Below, piece by piece: positions 5,865-11,306 of a DNA stretch of 11,306 nt. Position numbers and translations under genes: made by a program. Each line of letters opens with the position of its first letter. Positions within the stretch are counted from its first letter, which is position 1. The stretch spans positions 1 to 11,306 of the forward strand of contig JAEDIV010000088.1 in the NCBI GenBank assembly GCA_016296675.1, given 5' to 3'. Origin of the DNA: Clostridia bacterium. Lineage in GTDB: Bacteria; Bacillota; Clostridia; Christensenellales; Aristaeellaceae. Below the pieces are notes generated by a model, which did no database searches, was not told the DNA's origin, and worked only from the letters and a program-made list of their open reading frames with translations.

Positions 5865-6651
5865 CGACGTAAGGAAACTTAAAAACGTAAAATGCTTTCT
5901 TCTGGATATGGACGGTACGTTCTATCTTGGCGGAAAGCTGATTGAAGGCTCATTGGAATTTATAAAGAAAGTTCAGGAAACCGGACGAGATTTTCTGTTT
6001 TTGACCAACAATTCTTCTCATAACGCCAGATTTTATGTTGAAAAGCTCAGGAAGATGGGCTTGAGTGTCGATAGGAAAAAAGTGTTGACTTCGGGAGAAG
6101 CAACGGCGGCAATCGTACAGAAAATGTATCCCGCAAAACGCGCATTCGTCCTCGGCAATGAATATCTGATTGAGGATATGAAGGACGCCGGTGTTATTGT
6201 GGATCAGGAGAATCCCGAAATTGTCGTCATTGGATACGATACGACGCTTGACTACAAAAAGATGACCGATGTATGTGATTATGTAAGAGCGGGACTTCCG
6301 TATATCGCCACGCATCCGGATTTCAACTGCCCGACGGAAAACGGCTTTGCGCCCGATATCGGCGCGATTATCGAGTTCATCAATGCCTCTTCTTTCAGAC
6401 GGCCTGATCTTGTTGTCGGTAAGCCGAACAGAGGAATTGTTGAGGCGGCGCTTATGCGCACGGGGTGTCAGCCGGATGAGCTTGCGATGGTCGGCGACAG
6501 ACTGTATACGGACATTGAAACGGGTCTTCAAAACGGGATTTTGTCGATTCTGGTTATGAGCGGTGAAACGACGGAAGAGATGCGCAAAGCATCCAAAACC
6601 ATTCCGGATCTCGTATTTGGCAGGCTTTGCGACATGAACGACCATCTGTAA
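5857..6651 (+). CDS. HAD superfamily subclass IIA phosphatase (NagD/AraL-like)
   Basis: A soluble haloacid-dehalogenase-type phosphatase of 264 residues, likely acting on a small phosphorylated metabolite through a phospho-aspartate. Motif I is DMDGTFYLGG (nucleophile D17, acid/base D19). Motif II is LTNNSS (49-54). The cap has the family mark THPDFNCPTENGFAPDIGAI. Motif III lysine K189 is in VGKPN, and motif IV is GDRLYTD (D214, D219). The insertion between motifs II and III is the C2 cap of NagD, AraL and 4-nitrophenylphosphatase-like enzymes. Substrates in this family range from nucleotides and sugar phosphates to glycolytic by-products, so the substrate is open; a salvage or damage-control role beside xpt is an inference. 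It overlaps xpt by 8 nt, with the start at the third ATG set by GAGG. The next gene's ribosome binding site overlaps its stop codon. Confidence 0.92.
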   Translation: MNNDVRKLKNVKCFLLDMDGTFYLGGKLIEGSLEFIKKVQETGRDFLFLTNNSSHNARFYVEKLRKMGLSVDRKKVLTSGEATAAIVQKMYPAKRAFVLGNEYLIEDMKDAGVIVDQENPEIVVIGYDTTLDYKKMTDVCDYVRAGLPYIATHPDFNCPTENGFAPDIGAIIEFINASSFRRPDLVVGKPNRGIVEAALMRTGCQPDELAMVGDRLYTDIETGLQNGILSILVMSGETTEEMRKASKTIPDLVFGRLCDMNDHL

Positions 6652-6654
6652 AGG
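6650..6654 (+). promoter_or_regulatory. ribosome binding site of the alpha/beta hydrolase gene
   Basis: AAAGG overlaps the stop codon of the HAD gene. It touches the ATG at 6655 but lies 9 nt from the ATG at 6664, which is therefore the better start. Confidence 0.65.
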
Positions 6655-6663
6655 ATGTTGAAT

Positions 6664-7446
6664 ATGAACAAGCTTATTTCGCTTTGGGAGGGTACTGCGC
6701 CGTATACCGAGTTTTCGCCTGATCAGGATCAGCCGACGCTCAAATCGTTCTGTGTGCCCGGTTCAAAGGGCGCTGTGATTGTTTTGCCGGGCGGCGGATA
6801 TCAAAAAAAATCGGCGCATGAGGGCGATCCGATTGCAATGAAAATCAATGAGGCGGGCGTTTCTGCATTCGTGCTTGATTACCGCGTATATCCCTGCCAT
6901 AAAATGGCGCCGCTGAGCGATGCAAACCGCGCAGTCAGAGTCGTTCGGAGTCTTGGCTATGAGAAAGTCGGAATTCTCGGTTTCTCTGCCGGCGGCAATT
7001 TATGTGTGAATGCGGCTACGCATTTTGATTTGGGAAACCCCGAAAGCGATGATCCGATTGAAAGATATTCTTCAAGACCGGATGCGTTCATTCCGTGCTA
7101 TGCGGTTGTGAGCATGGTTTCCTATACGCACAGAGGAACAGTGGTTTCGCTTCTTGATAAGGACGCGGATTCGTTAAAGGACAGACGTTTTTTCTCGGGC
7201 GAACTCAATGTAACGCCCGAAACGCCGCCTGCGTTTTTGTGGCATACGGCGGAGGATGGTGCAGTGCCGGTTGAAAACAGTCTCATGCTTTCTTTCGCGC
7301 TTTCGAAAAACGGCGTCCCGTTTGAACTGCATGTGTTCCCGGACGGCCATCATGGCTTAGGGCTGGCCCAGAGCGTGCCGCATGCGGCGCAGTGGGCGGA
7401 TCTGATGAACCGCTGGCTGATCAAAATGGGATTTTCAGCGGAATGA
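6664..7446 (+). CDS. alpha/beta hydrolase (BD-FAE/Aes-like esterase)
   Basis: A 260-residue esterase or deacetylase-type serine hydrolase without a signal peptide, so probably cytoplasmic. The fold marks are VIVLPGGGY (oxyanion-hole loop, about 38-46), the nucleophile elbow GFSAGGN with S108, the acid D198 in TAEDGAVPVE, and the base H230 in FPDGHHGLGL. The overall pattern matches the BD-FAE/acetyl-xylan-esterase-like group of small esterases often linked to plant-polysaccharide deacetylation; several members act on other esters. The ATG at 6664 was chosen over 6655 on ribosome-binding-site spacing, a difference of three residues. It follows the HAD gene by 12 nt and very probably shares its transcript. 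The substrate cannot be set from sequence. Confidence 0.9.
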   Translation: MNKLISLWEGTAPYTEFSPDQDQPTLKSFCVPGSKGAVIVLPGGGYQKKSAHEGDPIAMKINEAGVSAFVLDYRVYPCHKMAPLSDANRAVRVVRSLGYEKVGILGFSAGGNLCVNAATHFDLGNPESDDPIERYSSRPDAFIPCYAVVSMVSYTHRGTVVSLLDKDADSLKDRRFFSGELNVTPETPPAFLWHTAEDGAVPVENSLMLSFALSKNGVPFELHVFPDGHHGLGLAQSVPHAAQWADLMNRWLIKMGFSAE

Positions 7447-7534
7447 TCCAATTATTTCCGAAGAAATGATTGAACAAATGATTTATGCACGCGGTCTAAA
7501 TGCCGTAAGATCAAAGAAACGGAGTGTGCTGAAT

Positions 7535-8776
7535 ATGCGGAAAAAACTTTTCATCATACTTTTGATCGCAGCGGCTTTATTGACCGCGTGCGGTTATGTT
7601 GTGGTCGAGGATTCCGATAAGGTTACAATCGGAAGCGCGTTTGGCCTTTCGGCAATGGCCGAAGAAGAAAAACGCGTTTCAATGAATACCGAATGCGAAC
7701 TACCGGATGAACAGGCAGAAAGTGATTCCGGGGCTTCTTCTCCCTTTGAACTGAAAAGCGGGATGAGAGGGGAAGAGGTGAAGGCGCTTCAGAAGCTTTT
7801 GAAGGCTTACGGTTTCATGCATGGAAAATCGGACGGAATATTCGGATCACAAACGGAAAAAGGCGTGATCAACGCCCAGACATACAAAGAGAAGATCGAT
7901 CAAGAGGAAGCGGAGATGGAAAGGCGCGAGAGAATTGAAAAACTCAATATGCTTCGAAAAAAGGTGATAAACAACCTGAGCGCGCTTTCTATAGAAAACG
8001 ATTCATCCGCTTCTGTACAGGAAGCGGATTTTTCTATGGTAAGGATTTCATCTGAAAAAGAAGAGGAAAGGACAGAGACGAATACGCAGGCGGGCGTGTG
8101 CGATGAAAAGCTGCTTTTGTATCTGAAACACGATTTTGTGCGCTATGTCGAGCCGCTGAAAAAAGGATCCAAAGGCATGGACGTCAAGCGGCTTCAGACG
8201 CGCCTTTATGAGACAAACTATCTTCCGGGCGGCATTGACGGTCAGTTTGGAAACGATACGTTTCTTGCGGTAAAGTATTTTCAAAGGCTGAACGGACTTA
8301 AGGAAACGGGCATTGCCGATGAAAAGACGCAGCTTCTTTTGTTCTCGGAAGAGATGAAAAAAGCTGAAAAACCGATCTATGAATACAAAGTCGAAATCAG
8401 TATTTCGAAGCAGAAGGTGTATGTTTACAAGTGGCATTACGGTTCATATTCAAAGCTTGTAAAGACCATGACGTGCACAACGGGCGCAATCGATACGCCG
8501 ACGCCGCTTGGAACATTCAAAATGGGCGGCCCCTGCGGCAGGTGGTACTATTTCAAGAAGTTTGACTGCTGGGCGCAGTACGCCTCCCGGATTGTCGGAG
8601 GAATCCTGTTTCACTCGGTCATCTATTCGGAAAAGGATGTATCGACTTTAAGACAAGGTACGGTGAGCGCGCTCGGAAGCAGAGCATCCCACGGATGCGT
8701 CCGGCTGAGCGTTGAAAACGCACAGTGGATCTACACCAACATTCCGGCGGGCACAACCTGCCGTGTCTATAACTGA
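7535..8776 (+). CDS. lipoprotein L,D-transpeptidase with two peptidoglycan-binding domains
   Basis: An envelope enzyme that would form 3-3 cross-links or attach groups to peptidoglycan stems through a cysteine nucleophile. Of 413 residues, the N-terminus MRKK followed by a hydrophobic stretch and lipobox LTAC (C19) marks a lipoprotein on the outer face of the membrane. Next come a peptidoglycan-binding repeat (73-118, with DGIFGSQTEKGV), a charged and probably coiled-coil stretch (118-148), a low-complexity acidic region, a second repeat (205-271, with DGQFGNDTFLAV), and a YkuD domain (283-413). The catalytic set is H360 in FHSV and S-H-G-C-V-R-L with C388. The start was set at 7535 by the signal peptide and by GGAG 10 nt upstream; the frame stays open further upstream, but those residues do not fit a signal peptide. 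It lies 88 nt after the esterase gene, with no promoter I trust in the gap, and ends in a strong terminator. The next gene is a larger paralogue. Confidence 0.93.
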   Translation: MRKKLFIILLIAAALLTACGYVVVEDSDKVTIGSAFGLSAMAEEEKRVSMNTECELPDEQAESDSGASSPFELKSGMRGEEVKALQKLLKAYGFMHGKSDGIFGSQTEKGVINAQTYKEKIDQEEAEMERRERIEKLNMLRKKVINNLSALSIENDSSASVQEADFSMVRISSEKEEERTETNTQAGVCDEKLLLYLKHDFVRYVEPLKKGSKGMDVKRLQTRLYETNYLPGGIDGQFGNDTFLAVKYFQRLNGLKETGIADEKTQLLLFSEEMKKAEKPIYEYKVEISISKQKVYVYKWHYGSYSKLVKTMTCTTGAIDTPTPLGTFKMGGPCGRWYYFKKFDCWAQYASRIVGGILFHSVIYSEKDVSTLRQGTVSALGSRASHGCVRLSVENAQWIYTNIPAGTTCRVYN

Positions 8777-8806
8777 AAAAAGCTGCTGCTTCGGCAGCAG
8801 TTTTTT
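8777..8806 (+). terminator. intrinsic terminator with a UUCG tetraloop
   Basis: CTGCTGC (8783-8789) and GCAGCAG (8794-8800) form a 7-bp stem around the very stable loop TTCG, flanked by an A-run (8777-8781) and a T-run (8801-8806) that extend the pairing. It directly follows the stop codon of the first L,D-transpeptidase and ends the xpt operon. The A-run suggests it may also work on the opposite strand. Confidence 0.95.
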
Positions 8807-8842
8807 GAATTGTAAGAAATTATGATGTTACTGTTATTTCGC

Positions 8843-8871
8843 TTTTCAAAATGGAAAACTTGTGCTATAAT
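8843..8871 (+). promoter_or_regulatory. extended -10 sigma-A promoter of the second L,D-transpeptidase
   Basis: TATAAT (8866-8871) is preceded by TGC, a full TG-N extended -10. A weak -35, TTTTCA (8843-8848), lies 17 nt upstream. The transcript would start near 8878. Together with the terminator before it, this marks a new transcription unit. Confidence 0.75.
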
Positions 8872-8929
8872 CCATAATGAAAAAATATGTGAAAGCATAA
8901 AATGGTTTTTACGGAGGATGCATACCTGA

Positions 8930-10456
8930 ATGCGTAAAGTTGTTTCCCTGCTGATTGTCTTTGCGGCATTTTTGTTTATTCTTTTATGGCCGATAAAGGA
9001 AGGAACTCCGGCGGATCAAGTAATGCTTGACCGGGTGTCCGTAACGCCGATTCCTACGCCGTCGCCGACCCCTTCGCCTACCCCGACTCCTACACCTACG
9101 CCTACGCCTACTCCGACTCCTACACCTACGCCGACGCCCACGCCGGCAATGGTTGCCTTTGACGCGCTGTATTCGGGAATTTCGGACACCGAAAACAACA
9201 TTGAGGTCAAGCGTCTTCAGTACCGGCTCAGTGAGCTTGGCTATTTCTTCGGAGAAACCGACGGCATGTACGGCGCAGAAACGGAAGAGGCGGTTCGCTT
9301 TTTCCAGGCAGTCAACGGACTTGATGTCACCGGAATTGCGGATCAGTATACGCTCCTTATCGCTTATTCCGAAGAGGCGAAGCTCGATCCCGAGCCGACG
9401 GAAAGACCGATGATGAGGGGAGATAAGAGCGAAGAAGTCAAGGCGCTTCAGAGCCTTCTGCTTAAGTATGGCTTCCTGGATACAACTGCTGACGGTTCGT
9501 TCGGTGAAAAAACCGAAATCGGCGTAAAAGAAGCGCAGATCTACTTTAAAATGTATAACGAGAAGAAATGGGCGGTCAATCCCACGCCTGCGCCCGCGCC
9601 TACCAAGGCATGGGTAACGCCTACGCCGACGCCTACGCCTGCTTTAACGCCTGCGCTGACGCCAGAAAGCACGCTTTCTGCCGGTTATATTCAGATTCCG
9701 TCGCAAACGCCCGAAATTCCTACGCCTACGCCGTCTCTTCGCCCTGTGCCGACGGCTACTGCCTGGGTTGCGAGCGGAATCCCGGATCAGGCTCTGATCA
9801 GCTGGCTTGAAAGCGGCGAATTTGATCCGTATCAGGAAGATGTAAAAAACGGCGATAAAAACGAAGAAGCAAGACGGCTTCAGAGAAGACTTGTAACGCT
9901 TGGCTATCTGAGAAAAGCAGACGGACACTTCGGAAGCAATACCGAACGCGCGCTTAAGTATTTCCAGTATAAAAACAGCCTGCCGGAAACGGGTGTGGCT
10001 GATGCAAAAACCATGCGCAGGCTGTGCTCTGATTCCGCAGTCAGGTCTGACACGATCGTAACGCTTTATAAAATCAGAATCAGCACCTCCAAACAGAGAG
10101 TATATGTCTATCAGTGGGACGGACGCGATTTTGATAAGTGCATCAAGGAAATGAAATGCTCAACCGGACTCGACGCAACGCCTACGCCCAAGGGCACGTT
10201 CTGGAATACCGCGCCGCTTAAGGAATGGTGGTATTTTACGGAATTCGATTGCTGGGCCAAATATGCCTGGTGCATTGACGGCGGCATCTTCTTCCATTCC
10301 GTAATCTTCTCAAAACAGGATGAAAGAACGTTAAGACAGGGCACGGTGGCCAATCTTGGCAAAAAGGCAAGCCATGGATGCGTCCGACTGACGGTTGACA
10401 ACGCAAAATGGATCTTCAACAATTGCCCCGCCGGTACGCCGGTTATTGTAGAATAA
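8930..10456 (+). CDS. membrane-anchored L,D-transpeptidase with three peptidoglycan-binding domains and Thr-Pro linkers
   Basis: A 508-residue paralogue of the preceding transpeptidase. An N-terminal hydrophobic segment (4-20) without a lipobox or clear cleavage site suggests a signal anchor. A Thr-Pro linker (39-72, ending in eleven TP pairs) leads to peptidoglycan-binding repeats at about 82-146 and 160-210. A second Pro/Thr-rich linker (218-280) leads to a third repeat (305-366) and the YkuD domain (379-507), with H456 in FFHS and catalytic C484 in S-H-G-C-V-R-L. The linkers probably span wall thickness or let the wall-binding repeats move freely. The catalytic domain shares many stretches with its neighbour, such as TLRQGTV and FDCWA, which points to an old tandem duplication with added repeats. 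GGAGG lies 12 nt before the ATG, rather far; an ATG touching GGAGG runs into a stop codon after three codons. It may share its transcript with the gene 22 nt downstream. Confidence 0.92.
   Translation: MRKVVSLLIVFAAFLFILLWPIKEGTPADQVMLDRVSVTPIPTPSPTPSPTPTPTPTPTPTPTPTPTPTPTPAMVAFDALYSGISDTENNIEVKRLQYRLSELGYFFGETDGMYGAETEEAVRFFQAVNGLDVTGIADQYTLLIAYSEEAKLDPEPTERPMMRGDKSEEVKALQSLLLKYGFLDTTADGSFGEKTEIGVKEAQIYFKMYNEKKWAVNPTPAPAPTKAWVTPTPTPTPALTPALTPESTLSAGYIQIPSQTPEIPTPTPSLRPVPTATAWVASGIPDQALISWLESGEFDPYQEDVKNGDKNEEARRLQRRLVTLGYLRKADGHFGSNTERALKYFQYKNSLPETGVADAKTMRRLCSDSAVRSDTIVTLYKIRISTSKQRVYVYQWDGRDFDKCIKEMKCSTGLDATPTPKGTFWNTAPLKEWWYFTEFDCWAKYAWCIDGGIFFHSVIFSKQDERTLRQGTVANLGKKASHGCVRLTVDNAKWIFNNCPAGTPVIVE
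9044..9145 (+). repeat. Thr-Pro repeat tract containing a 30-nt tandem duplication
   Basis: Codons for residues 39-72 of the second L,D-transpeptidase alternate Thr/Ser and Pro with a 6-nt base period. Within the tract, 9075-9104 is repeated as 9105-9134 with two mismatches, and the third codon positions follow the same order in both copies. The tract therefore grew in part by duplicating a block of about five Thr-Pro pairs. Length may vary among strains. Confidence 0.85.
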
Positions 10457-10478
10457 AAACAAACAGGAGAAGACCAAA

Positions 10479-11306
10479 ATGGGTCATAGAGTATTTGCCG
10501 TTGAACCGGGCTCCATCGCCGATCAGCTTGGCATTCGCGCGGGCGATGAGCTTGTAAAGATGAACGGCGAACGCGTGATTGACTGGGTGGATTATCAGGC
10601 TTTATCCAGTCAGGAAAAAATGAACGTCACCTTTCTTCAGAACGGGGAAGAGGTGGAATACGAATTCGAGAAGGACGACTATGAGCCGCTGGGGCTTATG
10701 TTTGAAGACGATATGCTCGGCGGTATCCGCAATTGCGCAAACAAATGCACGTTCTGCTTTGTCGATCAGCTTCCCGGCGGATGCAGATCTTCCATGCGCG
10801 TAAAGGACGACGACTGGCGCTTGTCGCTCATGATGGGGAACTATGTTACTCTTACAAACGTCGGCGATAACGAGCTTGAAAGAATCGTAAAGCGTCATGC
10901 GACGCCTCTGTATATTTCCGTTCATGCCATGGATCCTGCCCTTCGCGTAAAGCTTCTTGGAAACGAGAATGCCGGAAAGCTTCCCTTCCAGCTGATTACG
11001 CTTGCTGAGGGCGGCATTCAGTTTCATGCGCAGTGTGTTTTGTGCCCCGGAGTAAACGACGGGGAAGCGCTTGAGGAGACGATTGAATCGCTTATGGATC
11101 TTGCGCCTTCCTGCCTTTCGCTTGCGTTGGTTCCGGTCGGCCTGACGGGCCACAGAAACGGCCTTTCTGAGATCCATCCATATACGAAGGAAGAAGCGAA
11201 AAAAGTTCTTGAAATTGCGAAGAAATACAGAAAAATTGCGCTTCGCGAGATGGACACAAGATTTGTTTTCCCGTCGGATGAATTTTATCTGATTGCCGGG
11301 GAAGAG
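10479..11306 (+). CDS. DUF512 family PDZ/radical-SAM protein, cut off by the window end
   Basis: The first 276 residues of a longer protein; no stop codon occurs before the window ends. Residues 1-64 form a PDZ-like domain (VEPGSIADQLGIRAGDELVKMNG pattern). Next comes the family's iron-sulfur motif C86-x3-C90-x2-C93 in NCANKCTFCF, then VDQLPGG, KDDDWRLS (109-116) and GNYVTLTN, all marks of the DUF512 group of putative radical-SAM FeS proteins. ISVHAMDP and the CVLCPGVNDG stretch are also typical. The C-terminal DUF512 domain itself would lie beyond the window. The function of the family is not established as far as I know; members are widespread in Clostridia and cyanobacteria, and in Clostridia are often near the GTPase gene der. 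The ATG at 10479 follows AGGAGA by 8 nt. It lies 22 nt after the transpeptidase gene and may be co-transcribed with it. Confidence 0.92.
   Translation, partial: MGHRVFAVEPGSIADQLGIRAGDELVKMNGERVIDWVDYQALSSQEKMNVTFLQNGEEVEYEFEKDDYEPLGLMFEDDMLGGIRNCANKCTFCFVDQLPGGCRSSMRVKDDDWRLSLMMGNYVTLTNVGDNELERIVKRHATPLYISVHAMDPALRVKLLGNENAGKLPFQLITLAEGGIQFHAQCVLCPGVNDGEALEETIESLMDLAPSCLSLALVPVGLTGHRNGLSEIHPYTKEEAKKVLEIAKKYRKIALREMDTRFVFPSDEFYLIAGEE

Noticed and set aside
5950..6645. Open frame of 231 codons on the minus strand opposite the HAD gene
   Set aside because: The plus-strand HAD protein has all its motifs; the antisense translation is basic and featureless.
8918..8929. Three-codon ORF (ATG CAT ACC TGA) before the second transpeptidase, as a leader peptide
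   Set aside because: Its ATG abuts GGAGG with no spacing, so initiation there is unlikely, and no attenuator-like hairpin follows.
9016..9210. Minus-strand frame coding a Gly-Val repeat
   Set aside because: It is the mirror of the Thr-Pro codon tract and has no ribosome binding site or family resemblance.
1..11306. CRISPR array, tRNA, rRNA or prophage genes
   Set aside because: No regularly spaced repeats, no tRNA-like cloverleaf and no phage protein motifs were seen; all gaps between genes are under 200 nt.

Overview
The window looks like chromosomal DNA from a Gram-positive member of the Firmicutes, probably class Clostridia. Base composition is close to half GC. Genes have GGAGG-type ribosome binding sites and near-consensus sigma-A promoters. 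DnaK is of the type that lacks the Gram-negative N-terminal insertion. The window also holds a Bacillus-like Xpt, peptidoglycan-binding L,D-transpeptidases with long Thr-Pro linkers, and a DUF512 radical-SAM protein. A placement near Christensenellales is only an impression from the Thr-Pro/YkuD architecture.

Layout: (1) Positions 1-91 are non-coding and may carry the tip of an insertion sequence lying to the left. (2) Positions 92-1849 (minus) hold a lone, somewhat divergent dnaK, with a 9-bp inverted repeat just upstream of its ribosome binding site. (3) Positions 2039-3976 (plus) hold two genes abutting with no gap, behind a perfect TTGACA-17-TATAAT promoter: a guanylate-kinase-like protein with a ParB-like C-terminal extension, and an M20 zinc metallopeptidase. 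(4) Positions 4011-5107 (minus) hold a family 2 glycosyltransferase overlapping a GtrA-type membrane protein, a typical polyprenyl-phosphate-sugar module. It converges on the M20 gene at a shared hairpin. (5) Positions 5283-8776 (plus) read as one run from a good promoter to a strong UUCG-loop terminator: xpt, a HAD-IIA phosphatase, an alpha/beta-hydrolase esterase and a lipoprotein L,D-transpeptidase. (6) Positions 8930-11306 (plus) start at a new extended -10 promoter: a second, larger L,D-transpeptidase with three peptidoglycan-binding repeats and two Thr-Pro linkers, then a PDZ/radical-SAM (DUF512) gene cut off by the window end.

The themes are cell-envelope work (two L,D-transpeptidases, a lipid-linked sugar module) and nucleotide or metabolite salvage and housekeeping (Xpt, HAD phosphatase, guanylate-kinase-like protein, peptidase). 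I see no phage genes, CRISPR array, tRNA or rRNA. The most unusual item is the guanylate-kinase/ParB-like fusion translationally coupled to an M20 peptidase. The divergent DnaK with its own candidate operator comes next. None of these is proven to be a new system.
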